NCBI GenBank assembly: GCA_037833965.1
Contig: AP031356.1
Span: 18,002,501 to 18,066,500 of the forward strand
Source of the DNA: Marchantia polymorpha subsp. ruderalis
Lineage: Eukaryota; Streptophyta; Marchantiopsida; Marchantiales; Marchantiaceae
Length of the DNA stretch: 64,000 nt
Direction of reading: 5' to 3'
Below the pieces are notes generated by a model that ran no database searches, was not told the origin of the DNA, and saw only the letters and a program-made list of their open reading frames with translations. Numbering within the stretch: the stretch's first letter is position 1; each line of letters starts with the position of its first letter. A program made the translations under genes and the position numbers. Shown here piece after piece: positions 38,112 to 50,181 of the stretch.

Positions 38112-41100
38112 GCAAGAAATGCAATGAGGCTTTTCTTAGGTGTAGTAAGTTGCACTCATGAAAGCAAAACTACTCTCTGCGCCGGGTGTTGGACTTCAAT
38201 GAAAGATGCCAAAAACAGATTATAAGTTTTCCTTATAGACAAGAGTGACGACTCCATGCCGGAGTAAAGAGGCTGTAATATGCATCTCGATCGACTGAAA
38301 CTGTATTGACCTACGTGGATAAACGTGAATGGTTGTAGCCTGCAACCATCCAGTGTTGCCGCACAACCAAATTTTTCGAGGCATGCCCGTGCCCCCATGC
38401 CCGTATCACAAAATATATATATATATATATATATTCTATCCATCGAAAATGTACGTAGGTGAAATTCAAACCGAAAAGCTCCTATAACTTTGTTTCCACG
38501 TACGTACATGCGTTGCATGGAAGAATGCAAATAATGCATGCCCCCTGCCCTCGCCCGGGGGCATGCCTTTCAGGTTGTGCCTCCAACACTAGTTGCAAGC
38601 CAACTTACCCATCAAATTAGTTGCCATCAAATTACTATTTCAGCGGAAGGTCACGAGTACTACATTGTCCACGTGAAAACAATTCGTGTTTTGGTCTACA
38701 ACCTGAACCGAATGCTCATGGATAAGGTGCAGATAACTCCCTTTCCTTCCCAGCTCAAGACTAACCTCATTTTTTATAGCTTCCAGCTTTACAACTTCAA
38801 ATTATCTTGTGCTCAATTCTTGCAGATTTCCATAAGAAAGTTTATTCCAAAAGATGCAAATTGATTGCATGAATTTCAACATTTTTCAGAAAGACATCAT
38901 AAATGATATAAGCGATTTATAGCCTGATTGCTTATTTCTAAATGTTAGTGTTTCTATTCATGATTATTTATGATTCCAAAAAAAAATTTGTAAATATTGA
39001 TATTTTTCACTTGCATGTTTGACCAATGTTCATGTAAAATTTTAAGAACCTCAAACATAGAAGTGATTGGATTCCACCTAAGTTCATTTATGTTTCATAC
39101 ATAAAATGAACATCTCAAGACTAACCTCATTTTTCTTTTATAGCTTCCGTTTTTATCTTGTGCTCAATTCTTGCAGATTTACATAAGAAAGTTTATTCCA
39201 AAAGATGCAAATTGATTGCATGAGTTTTAATATTTTTCAGAAAGACATCACAAATGATATAAGCAATTTATAACCTGATTTCTTGTTTCTAAATGTTAGT
39301 GTTTCTATTCATGATTATCTACAATTCCAAACAAAAAAAAATGTAAAAATTGATGTTTTTTCACTTGCATGTTTGACCAATGTTCATATAAAATTTCAAG
39401 AACCTCAAACATAGAAGTGATTTTTTCTAGATAAAAATTTATTTATTATTTCTTCGCATTTATTTTAGATAATTACTTAGATCTCATTGAAAAATCTGTA
39501 CTATTGTAAATGGAGCCTATCATTTTCAAAAATCGGCGGTATTCGAATGATGATATACATCCTTACTCTGGTTCATAACTCATAGCACTAGTGTGGTGTT
39601 AGAAAATAATTCTCAGAATGATATTTGAATTCTCGAATTTTCAACACCTAGAACAATCCAGAATTAACCTCATCAGTTTCTTTTTTCATGGGAGTGAACG
39701 AAGACACCGGTATAAATGGTTAAATTCTAGATATGTAACATTTCCCGAAGACCCCTGAGGTTATAAGCGCCACCGAAATTCTTGTCATCCCGGCTGTTGT
39801 GATGCGCTGAATCGTGCCTGCATCCGTAGACGAAAAAATAGGTTAAAGCTTCAATAGGAAGACGAGAGATGTGGATTGGCAGTTGTTAGACTGGAAATCA
39901 TTTCAGATACATGTCTCTAAGTTGCAAACCTCTTATATTTTCAAGCTAAGTCGAGAACAAAAGTACAAAGAGATGCATGCCCTCTAGTGTAGACTGGTAG
40001 GCCATGCCATGGTATTGAACGGGGGGTTACGACTAACAAAAGGAGAAATGGCAAAGCAAACTGGAACTCTCTGTTTAATCTTGAAAGACTAGAAAGCTAG
40101 TAATAAAAGTCAACCAAAATCCTTTTGCGAGCCTATTGAGGTGAAAGCCTTAATAGGCTGCCCTTCACCAGTTCTCCACGTCAGAGTTGCCAAGTCAGTG
40201 CTCGCATCCCATCATCTCATCATCTTTCACCCACGCCATTCTTCGACCTTATTACCTTGGACCCAGGTCTGCTCTTCTTCGGGTGTTCCATTCCTGTCCA
40301 ACTTTTTTCATTTGGTCATGGGACCTGTCGAACTTGAGTGCAAATGCAATGTGGACTCTGTTTTGCTACATTTGTGTTAAAAGATGTGTTAAAAGCTTTG
40401 TGTGGAGAGATCAATAAGAATTCGAGAGCGAAGATTCAAACTACAGTACAAAGATACGTACGGTTCTGACGGGGTTCGCAGGCGGCCAGGCGCTCGGGCG
40501 CAGATCAATCAAGACCTTGGAGGTCGGTGTGAGCGCATAGAGGCCAAGAGGCGCCTCAGCGCAGATGAGTCAAGACCTTTTCGGGAGCCTAAAGTCGCAA
40601 TTAGTCAAGACCTTGGAGGTCCGTGGGAGCGCATAGAGGCCAAGACGCGCCCCAGCGCAAATCAGTCAAGATCCTTGCGGGGCAATGTTCGGGGCGAGAG
40701 ACAGCTGCTTCCAATTTATACGCCCGCCTGCGCCTACAGAGGCATCCCTGCTTCTTGGGTGAACGTATGGCATCAGACATGTGTCACTAGCTCGAATTCA
40801 AATTCGAGTTTGAATTTGACCGGCCCACACGCGGGCTGTTTGTCATGGGGCCGAGCAACGGTACCGTCGGAAATTCCTTATTTAAAGCTGGTGGGGCCGG
40901 GGCGATTAGGGACGAGGGAGTTAGAGTGTGCTTGTTTTAAGCTCTCGTGTCTTTGGACAACCGTCAGCAGAGCATGATGGTATTTGTTGGCCTGGATGCT
41001 TCGTGAGTCTGAGTGTGTGCTTGTATTCCACTGGGCTCTCGGAGGGCGACTGGCGGTGGACTTGTTCTCCTTGCTCTACCGGACGATCGTTCCCGTGCCC

Positions 41101-41415
41101 AGGGAACGATCGTCCAGTAGAGCAAGGTCAATCACTTTGAGGAATTTGCAAGGTCATATGGTGTCGACATATTCTGTCCGGAGTGACAGAATTTGTTCGT
41201 TCGATTGACGAAATTTGCTCTGCTATATGTGGACGAGAGAATTTGGCAGTTCCTTTCCGACGAGCACATCGATAGAATACGAGCATTCCTGCCGCCGTCG
41301 AGCCTGTTCGCTTCCGTGCGCAGGCGGTGGAACCTGAGAGGGAGGCTCGGAGGCGGAGACGGTATCTGATGGGATAATGTGGATGAAGCGCACAGACTTG
41401 GTATAAAGAGCTGCC

Positions 41416-44400
41416 ATGGGGGAATTCGAGTCACAATCCGACGCCTGGGAAGCTAGGAAGTCCGATTGCGATTCTATGCCGCCCCCGGTTCCGATTCCGA
41501 GTCGAAGGGTGGCGAGACTCAGTCCATCGCTGAAACGAGAAAAACTGACAGCGCTCCCTCGTCGATCTGAACAGGTAAGTCCAAGCTGGATGCCTCTCGC
41601 CCGCCAAGTATAAAGTGCACGGAGACTCGAGCGAAATTCGCCAAGGCCCGATCTTCTTGGTCGAATCTGTGTGGGAGCCCGATCTTTGTTGTCGAATGAA
41701 AACGACGGGAGGGGTCGGAGAGGTAGAGGAAGAGCTAGGCTCTTCAGGAAAAGAAAAAATTAATTTTCTCACGATAGAATTTTGTTTGTGGGTGTTGGCA
41801 CGATTGAACTTTTTTTGTGGGCGTCGGCAGGAACGGAGGTTAAGGCCAAGTACGAGGGCGTCATGGCGCGTCTCAAATCCCGCTTGGAATTGTCTCTTTA
41901 CGGCAAGAGATTTTTCCAGCGAATGCAGGTGGCGCTGCGAAGTGGATGGGCGTGCTTGTTTGCAGGATGCGTCGTGCAATTCGGCTCGCCCATGAACCAC
42001 TGGCTGGCCATTCCCTTCTTCTCTCTAGTCATCTGCCTGAATATCATCGACTCGAGCATTGGCGCAGTTCTGCGAACTTCTGTCAGTGTCGTGGTCGGGA
42101 TGCTGGAAGCCATGACGGCCGGGACTCTCCTTTATTTGATTCTCGGGACCGACATGTCGCTGGTGTTGACCATTTTTTGCGTCTTCGTCTGCAGCTTCTG
42201 CGTAGCTTATCCGACGAGGCTGGTCGGTCAAGAGATGGCCAGAAAAAGTGTCGCTTGCGCTCATAGGAATAATTTTCACGGGCGCATACAATGGAATGAA
42301 CGACGGGAGCCTTTTATTTCTCGTCCGACTGATGTGCACGACGATGTTTGGAGTCTTTTGCGCCCTTCTCGCGGTTTGCATTCCAGTTCCCGGGCTAGCC
42401 TTTTGGGAGGTACTGTCAAGCTTCTCTCCCCTTACATATTGCACTGCAAGCACATTCAGCGCAAACCTCTCCCCTTCCATACTGCTGCTCGGAGTTTCTT
42501 CCTCCGACTCTTCAAATTTTCGAATATGACAAGTTGCTGCTGTTGTTTCGGTTCTTGTGGTTCTCGTGCATTCATGGGTCCAAATAAAGTTCTGCTCCAT
42601 CAGGTGATTTATGAAGAGATTCCCAGAAGACCATGGCATTGCGCAAGTTCTGTCCTACGAGATACTCTACCCGCCCTTCTGTGCTAGCCTGGTCGAGAGG
42701 GTACTTTTCCCCCTTCCTTCCTGCCATGGCGAATCGAAAGGGTCCGGAACTTAGCAATCTCTTTATGTTCAGTTCCAGATTACAATTTAGGTTCCTGATT
42801 CACAAGCCCTTTACCTGCAGTCCCGTCATTCCCGTCCATTGACTTGTCGAATCCATAATTCCGTCGCGGCGGTGAAAATGTGATCTGAGCTTGACCTTAT
42901 TTCACTTCTCAATTAAGGTGCGGGACAGCGCTAAGTCCACTGTGAAGGGAGCCTCGAAACTCTACAGGACGTTGACGGAGGCATTTTGCGCCAAGGAAGT
43001 GAGCAAGATGTCGTCAATTTTTCTGCACGCTAAATTCCTGGCGAAAACAGCTGCAATCAGTCTGGAGGATCATAATAATAAATTGGTATGTCGTCACCAT
43101 TGACAATGTCGATTCCATACGCGGTGAGATTACAGAGAAAATACAGCAGCCCTGCCTGATCCTTGCAAGTAAGCGGAGAGTTTGTGAACGAGTGACATCG
43201 AGAATTGTGTCAGGTTCTGGCTGGACCTCTACATTCAAGTTATCCATTCTTCATGACGTTGTGTTTTGTACCACCAGGGCGATGCCTACTGGGAGTTGCG
43301 AGGGCTGAACATAATCCCATCACTGAAGCGGATGACCGAGGGGCTGAATGTGCTCAAACTGCACATGATGGGCATGTGCATGGCCCTGCAGTCAGGACTG
43401 ATTTTGCAGTACATGCCCGGGACGATGGTTGTGATTCTGAAGGACAACTTGAAACGCCTCGTAGATCGCAGCAAGCAGATGCTTGATCTCACAGTGAGGT
43501 TGAAGAAGTCCAAGTCGGCACTGATCCTCAAAGAATCGCTGCTGGAATTGGCTAAGAAAGATCTGAACTCTTTTGACCATACCCTGAAGGAAGCTAGAGA
43601 GAAGAGTTACTACATCAAGCTCAAAGACGAGGATGAAAGCCTCCACAAGATCATCACCAACGCCAATCCAGAGGAGCAAATCACTGCTGCCGACAAGGGA
43701 GTGAAAAACCTCTTCCAAAGCATGGTGCCCACTTACTTTTTCCTCTTCAACCTCAGACTCTACTACACGGAGACGATGCAGATGCTCGACTGCGGAGAGG
43801 TGGCCGACCCCATCCAAGACATCGGCAACACAAGCTTCCACATGCCCGTGCTGCACCACGAGGTCCAGGACGGGCTTGCCGATACAGTGCAGGTGGTGGT
43901 GACTCCCGTGTCCGAGGAGGAGGCCAGAGAGCCGCTCAAGAATCCCATGCATAGAGCGGAGCATGTAGTTCCTCTGGGCGACGAGAAGGATGCCGGACTA
44001 GCAGCAGATCCACAGCACGCGACGTTCAGCAGGACTCTGTCCAACCCCATCACATTCAAGTGCATGGTGTGCCAGCGCCTGAAGAAAGAGCAGGCGGCCG
44101 CAGGACCTCAGGAGGACATAGCGGATGCTCCTTTGACGTGGTTAGTGAAGCAAGGGTGGAAGCGGTTCAAGCGAGAGCAGGCCCTCAGGGCTTTCAAGGT
44201 CTCGTTGGCTATGTCGCTTGCCGCCCTGGCAGGCTGCATGTACAACGAGGCCTACGCATTCTGGGCCATGGTGTCGGTGGCCTTCATCATGCAGAACCAA
44301 CAGGGCGGATCGTTCCGCATGGCTAATCTCAGGCTTCAGGGGACCGTGCTCGGGTCCATTTACGCGTATTTGATGTTGAATCTGATGAGCAAGCATCCCC

Positions 44401-45560
44401 AGCTGCTGCTCCTGGCCCTGGTTCCGTGGGTTGTGCTGCTCAGCTATCTTCGGTTCAGCAAACTGTTCGGAGCATCCGGGGTCATCGCCGGTCTGACGGC
44501 AGCCATCGTCATGCTGGGAGCGGAGGGAGGAATGTCCATCCAACAACTGGCGGTTGTCAGGATCACCCAGAATTTTATCGGAGTGCTGGCTCTGATCCTC
44601 GTAGAAACGATTATTTGGCCGGAGAGAGCAGTCATTTTGTCGAGGAGAGAGTTGGTCTTGAGTTTGATCGACCTCAGGGACTGCGTCAAGGCCGTGGTCG
44701 CGGTGTATACCGGGCATCATTGCCCCGAGCATAGGAAACTCGTGGTCCTGGACATCAAGAAGCTGGAGGGCCAGATTCGTGCCAGGATTGCTGATCAGAC
44801 GATACTTCAGAGCGAGGCGGTGATGGAGCCCGAATTGTGGAGCCATCCGTTCCCGGCAGAAATATATTCCAAGCTGTTGCACATCCAAAGCCGCATGCAC
44901 GATTTGCTCCACTTCATGGTGTGCTCGCTGCACGCTGCCACCGAGGAGTGCTTGAGCGAGCAGATTCGCAAGCTGGTGGGCCCTCTCCAGACTTCGCTCG
45001 TCGCATTGGAGGACGAGGTGCTGTCGTCTCTGCATCTCCTGCAGGAGCTCCTGCAAATCGGCCCCAACACGCTCGATGTCCTGTCCAAGGCCTCGGGCTG
45101 TGACGACGAAGAAAGGCAGTTGTGTCGAATCCCATCCCGTAGCGATAAGTCTTTCAAGGATCTGCGCAAGATGCTGGGGCGAGTGCATCCTCTGCTGGTG
45201 CTGGAATGCGAGGAGAGAAACATCGATGGAACTCCGATGTCCCTGAAGAGAACGATGGATACCTTCGAGGCCAGCTACGAGCAGGTGGTATCGGGTTTCA
45301 TCGCCAACAAGAAGGCCAATCCGGAAGCTTCCATCTTGAGCAACGCTGCCATGCTTTCTTTCAGTGCCCTCACCTTCAGCTTACAGTCTCTTCTGGGCGA
45401 GACGGTGGAGCTGGAAAAGGCAGTGCACGAGCTTCTACACTTCGAGAATCCTTGGAGCGTTCTGGACTTCTGGGAATCCTTTCCAGGTGCGGACGAAGAG
45501 TGCCCCATTTGTGTCAACGCTAATGCGCATGCACCCCACGATCATGCTCCACATGAGTGA
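41416..45560 (+). CDS. FUSC/AaeB-like membrane transporter, array copy 4 (diverged 3' part)
   Basis: Exons 41416-41574, 41839-42409, 42918-43085 and 43278-45560. Same A5 frameshift (42243-42247). This is the only copy with coding differences. A cluster of four changes at 44522, 44603, 44606 and 44615 is entirely synonymous (Ala, Val, Glu and Ile codons). One change at 45261 replaces Ala by Thr (TMDAFEAS becomes TMDTFEAS). The flank beyond the stop diverges further. The pattern suggests a terminal, older copy mostly overwritten by gene conversion from its neighbours. The synonymous bias in the diverged patch hints that the ancestral protein was under constraint, though the counts are very small. 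Confidence 0.75.
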
Positions 45561-46194
45561 ATTGTAAATGCACGACTTCCCCATACCTCCCCCCTGAGTG
45601 TACTTTGGGCGAATCGGTGAACACTTTGATTGCCACATTCATTTGAGGGCAAATTGCTCCGGAGAAAGCAACGGGCCTGATGTGCCAGCACTCCGAAGTG
45701 GAATTGCGGGCGCAAGCAGTGCTAGATCTTCTCTACTATACTGTACAATAGAGATTGGAAAAAATGCTACAAATCGATTACGTTGCAATTGTATCATACA
45801 GTTGGCTCTCAAGGGTAGTGCACGTTGTTCAATTTTGAGCTTGTAACAACACATTATGAATATATATGTACGAGAGGACACAACCTCAAAGTCATAAAAA
45901 TTCATATACATATAAATAAATAAATATTTGGGCTGTCGTAACTTCAATTTTACAGCCGTATATCACACGAAGCAATGTTTGGTTTTCTATTGAGTTGAAG
46001 TAAAGGGATCATTACCAGTAAGTTTTATCAATTTAGTTGCAGCAACTGCCCCACTGGGTGTGTTCTGGTTAGTGGTCGTGTGTGCTTTTACACCCCTCTA
46101 CTATCCATACATCCTGGCCATGCAACGTCCTCTGGTCCCCATTCAAGGAGGGGACTTGCAGGGTATATACTGTTTCTCTTTCACGTCGCTATAC

Positions 46195-46256
46195 ATCGGC
46201 TATAACCATGTAGATCTATAACCATATATTAGAACGCTATAACCATGTAGATCTAC
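46195..46256. repeat. Short direct repeat at the array end
   Basis: gctataaccatgtagatcta occurs at about 46199-46218 and again at about 46236-46255, with a partial third (ctataaccata) between them. It starts within five bases of the point where unit similarity stops. Confidence 0.85.
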
Positions 46257-47780
46257 AGTCCAGATGCAGCCTAGTAATTGACTTGAACTCAAAATTAAGT
46301 TTGTAGTTACTAAGATAGCTCTAGAGAAACTTTAGACTCACTCAGCCTTTTCCTTAACCCATTGACCTTCTAAGTCCTTAACGAGGAATCCATTACCTCC
46401 GCTCATGTTTCTTGCTTCCGAACAGATAGTTCCGAATGCTTCAATTTGTTTGTTCAATGAAGTTGAATCTGGAAGATTTCATTCCAAGCTCCTTACTACA
46501 CTTCTTCCCCTCCTTTTTTTAATGAACGCGTAACCGAAACATTGAATTACTCTGACCATGGGAAGATAGGGTTCATGATTATTTTCTATACACTCTAGAG
46601 TACATTCCTCTATGTGATGAAACAAACATGATGAAATTTCAAATAAAGATGTCTAATTTATATCATTGTAGACTATGTTACATGATTAATATATAATTGA
46701 CAATTCTAAAAAACAGTAACTTGTTACCTCGTAAAGCTAAATTGATTTAGATTTATGTGAATATTACATTATGGACAAACATCATAAACAAATCTTTGGT
46801 GTTAGATCTCACGATTCCAAAGACTTATTTGAGTATAAATGTAAAAGTTATATGGCAAACTACTCCAAAAAGTTCATTATCTGAGATAATTTTAACATAT
46901 ATCATATATTGAATACTAGTCAAGGTTTGCGTTGATTTCTTCTCTCACACATAATTCTCAAATCGACACAAATTTTATAAATTGAAAAGTCAAAGTTGAG
47001 ATTTATATTAGACTAAAGGTAATATATTTACGTATAACATTGATAATGGCAAGGAGTATTCCTTTGAGAAGTTTGAAAGTTATTGCCAAGAGTAAGTTAT
47101 TACTTTTTCATCTCATCATGTTTTATACTTTGCAATAGAACGATGATTTTGATAGATCAATTCAACAATGTTAAAAAATCTACACAATGTATTGATCATA
47201 TTATATGGTTTATCATATGAATTTTGTACTGAAATTATGAATATTGAAATATAATTGATAATTACTTATAAATTTTAAAGAATCAATTTTTTGTCACTTC
47301 TTGAAATCAAGTACAAAAAAAGTTGATTATTATACTTTGGGTATTTTTGAGTATATTTTTTTGAGTATTTTTGAGTATACGTTTTATACTTTTATACCCA
47401 AGGAGAATATGACGAAGTTGATTACATACAAGAAATGTTGTTTTCTTGTACATGCTAGTGATGTGAAGAGTTTTAGACTATTATACAAAGTAGATACTAA
47501 ATTTATGTCAATTGTAAAGTTTTTCCAATGAGATAAAATCATTGAAAGATGAATAAATTTTTCAAATTTTAAATTTGAACAATGATAAAACTTCATTCAC
47601 AAATATTTTTGAGTATTAAATTGATCATTATAAATTGAATGATATGATTCAAGTGATACAAATACAAATGAAGCAAATTTGTAAAAAGTAAAATATGGAA
47701 GAGCAGATTATTATTGATGAGTAGTAAGTATAAGCACCATATAATAAAAATTTTAACCAAAATCATTTATCAGGAGATCA
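46257..47780. other. AT-rich spacer right of the array
   Basis: Very AT-rich and single copy in this window. Contains a small cluster of gagtattttt / gagtata motifs near 47340-47385. No gene or element with recognisable motifs. Short frames are not supported. Confidence 0.5.
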
Positions 47781-48300
47781 TGAAATTGGATTAGTTTGAC
47801 TCTTATAAGGTATATATTATGGGCTAATTTATCTTTCTGGAATCATTGTGATATTAACACTCATGATGATAATAATATGGCATTGATATTGGAATTTATT
47901 TTTTTTATTCTTTTGGAAAAATTCAAGAATCTGTCAATAAACTTGGATTAAGTGTTGCTATGAAAAGTGAAATGCAACATATGATAGATAACAAGAATTG
48001 GAGCTAATCTAGCTCCCAAAGAATCAAGTTTTGAATCATTGCAGGTGAATATAAAAGCTGAAATACAGTCCAATAGATGAGGAAAATCTTCAAGATTGGA
48101 TTGATGGATAAGGATTTCACATAAGAAAGATGTGTGAACTTTAACACAGTTTTCTCATCTATAGCAAAGTGTGTTAATCTTCAATTGAAATGTGTACTTG
48201 TTGCAACATTTAATCTTATTCAGAATGAGATGTATGTAAATATAATGTATTTTTTAATGAATCTTTACAATAAAAAATGTATATACGACAACAAGTTGGT
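47780..48300 (+). mobile_element. Ty1/Copia-type pol fossil (reverse transcriptase region)
   Basis: Plus-strand translation shows scattered Copia reverse-transcriptase hallmarks in the right order: an EM..MI..K.W stretch near the start, a KA(R)-like stretch in the middle, and a region equivalent to the NLIQNEMYV end of the catalytic-core lead-in. The element is clearly broken, with several interruptions, and no LTR pair or primer-binding site was found around it. The heavy AT drift suggests an old insertion. Boundaries are approximate. Confidence 0.5.
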
Positions 48301-48463
48301 TAGTAAATTGTTGAAATCATTATAACGAGTGAAACAATCTAGTGAAATGCTAAGTTTGATGAATTCATAAAAACATAAAAATCTTCACGTACTTTGTACA
48401 AAATATGTGTATACATCATGAAGATAGAATTATGAAATATTTAATCGTCCAAATCGTTCCTTC

Positions 48464-48697
48464 GTGTTACTGGATCTGCTTAGGAGATCCAGTTCGCATT
48501 ATAACCATTGCCGTATGCTGCCTTTGAATCTGAATCTTCTGGCGTTCGAGAGAGCTGCACGGAGAACCTCGCGTGGGCATATATCCAGAGTTTGCTGCGT
48601 TACGCATGGTTCACCGATGGCTAGTTTGAAACACTCTTCGACTGAATTTCTCAACTTGGAAGTTGTCCTATTTCGTGAGCTGAAAAGGGTGCCCTGA
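48464..48697. other. Unrecognised open stretch
   Basis: Open on the plus strand (77 codons) and on the minus strand, where a piece reads SVEECFKLAIGEP and later REVLRAALSNARR. That spacing is faintly like the last subdomain of a plant receptor kinase (LA..C then V...L) but lacks the invariant Arg context, so no call is made. The GC content is higher than in the flanks, which suggests gene-derived debris. Confidence 0.25.
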
Positions 48698-48908
48698 TAT
48701 AGACTCCTCTAAACATCCCATGGTAAATTTCTGTATATTCAGTGACAAGTTTATAGTGATGTACAGTATGTAAACCCGAATATTATGAATAATTTAGATC
48801 GTTCTCATTCTTGTAAGATGAGATTCACATGATGCAATTCTGAGAAAGAGCTGGTGCACTCAGCAGCTGGTGAAGGCCACTTTTTTCTCAGGCATGAAGT
48901 GCGCGTAC

Positions 48909-49478
48909 CTCGACTGTGCTGTCTCGAGCTGCATAAGCAAGGATGTCGGCGCATGAAACAACTCCAGGACAGACTGTTTCCACGGCAGCTTTGGCAGCGT
49001 CGATGACTTCAAAACCTGCCAGCTTTTCGTTGACATTAGATGTTTTCTTCGTTCCAGGCCCGTCGAGCAGTACAGAACCATCGCACCCCTGCGAAACATG
49101 CAATCCATGAGCAACATGCGTCGTGACAATGAAGACATGCGAGAGAAGCTCATATATGAAATCGAACTTGAGCAACTGAAATCTTGATCTTCGAAGCTGC
49201 TCAAGGACTGGATCCACGTGGACTCGTAGACACTTTCTCTGGGTTACCTCAACAAAGCAATCATGGAATTGCATACAAAGGACACCAGCTGCATGCTTGA
49301 GGTTCTTGGCGAGTTCAGCCTGGACGGCCTTCTTAATGACCTTCTCGGCGTCCTTGCATGAACTCCTGCAGTTATCTCTGAATCCCACAAACCCGTCGTC
49401 ACTGGGGCCAAGGGCATCCACCACGACTCCAGAGAAAGTAAGGAGAGCAACTAAAACTAGAAACCTGAATTGTGCCAT
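48909..49478 (-). pseudogene. Class III peroxidase, first two exons only
   Basis: Exon 1 is 49248-49478 (ATG at 49478, 77 codons) and exon 2 is 48909-49088 (60 codons). The intron of 159 bp has GAG|GTAACC and CGCAG|GGG borders. A hydrophobic signal peptide (first 22 residues) fits a secreted enzyme. FHDCFVE followed by GCDGSVLLDG, then EKLAGFEVIDAAK, VCPGVVSCADILAYAARDS, are family hallmarks in order. Plant peroxidases are about 320 residues; this ends at 137, at a donor-like GAG|GTACGC, and no exon with the proximal heme His (usual SGAHTIG) follows in the next 900 bp. The distal Arg that normally stands four residues before the catalytic His (R-L-x-F-H) is Cys (C-M-Q-F-H). Probably a nonfunctional truncated copy. 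The intron is open in frame, so retention would add 53 residues without a stop. Confidence 0.8.
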
Positions 49479-49559
49479 CGTGTGATCTCTCCCTGTTCTC
49501 TGCTTCAGACCGTACGTACACGTTTTGGTCGACTCATAACCGAAAAGATGTCAATATCT

Positions 49560-49565
49560 CACGTG
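49560..49565 (-). promoter_or_regulatory. G-box in the peroxidase upstream region
   Basis: CACGTG palindrome 82 bp upstream of the peroxidase ATG, a common bZIP/bHLH target in plant promoters. Motif evidence only. A 6-bp site is weak by itself. Confidence 0.25.
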
Positions 49566-49939
49566 CATGGAGTATCTTGTCGACTGTCAGCAAAGAAACG
49601 GAGGGATATTGTAATTTAATTTTGAATAGAAGTGGAGACAGAGAAACCGATCTTCCTGTCTCTCAGATCAAAGGAATGATCTGGGTGGAACTGGAAAGAC
49701 AAGCTGAGGTGAGGTTTGCTTCTGGAGCATGTTTCTACGTGATTTTTACCCTGTTGATCAGATTTAGTGCTAAACCCACAGAGATACATCGTGGGATATG
49801 GATTACGGTTAGAGGGGATCGAGTAAATGCATTACAATACAAATAATGTAGATGGTCCAATGGTCTGAAAGTCCACGACATGGAGTCCCGCTGTAATTCT
49901 CTTTGGAGTTTATCTTTCTGTTTTTAGGACATAAAAGCC

Positions 49940-50000
49940 GTCGAGTAAGATTTGAACTTATCAGAAGATTCTTTATGGTTGAGATGATTTGAGCTAGGCC
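49940..50000 (-). ncRNA. tRNA-like pol III box pair (degenerate tRNA or SINE head)
   Basis: On the minus strand TAGCTCAAATC (49986-49996), close to an A box, is followed after about 30 bp by GTTCAAATC (49949-49957), an exact B box, and then by a TTTT run (about 49935). T-stem pairing is partial, and the D and anticodon arms do not fold convincingly, so this is not an intact tRNA. A tRNA-derived SINE or dead tRNA fits best. Confidence 0.3.
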
Positions 50001-50181
50001 GTGTGCTTTCACATTTCATGTCTACAAATTCTTCAATAATGAATCAATAAAACGTTCCAGTTTTCCGCCTATCAGGAGAGCGAATCTGGCACCGTAATCC
50101 TGGACTATGAGGAATATACGGGTTAGGAACAAAAGTTACAATTTCAAAAATATCACCAGGGCAATTCACCATCTGGATTGT

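Larger units (their letters stand above)
34534..46194. repeat. Tandem unit copy 4 (terminal, mosaic 3' end)
   Basis: Last copy. Features lie at +35003 before the TA tract (10 repeats, 38414-38434) and +34999 after it. It matches the other copies up to about 44521, then shows substitutions at 44522, 44603, 44606, 44615, 45261 and 45608. From about 45770 to 46084 it diverges more strongly, with small indels, and the final 110 bp (46085-46194) are again identical to 11090-11199. After 46194 the sequence is unrelated to the unit. Confidence 0.95.

Noticed and set aside
1-46194. Array as a pure assembly artefact
   Set aside because: Not excluded, but different TA lengths, a copy-specific base and a diverged last copy argue for physically distinct units. 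It needs read evidence.
47301-47531. 76-codon plus-strand frame in the AT-rich spacer
   Set aside because: AT-driven open frame with low-complexity gagtat repeats and no motif.
49940-50000. Functional tRNA gene
   Set aside because: B box and T-loop are good, but the acceptor, D and anticodon stems do not pair.
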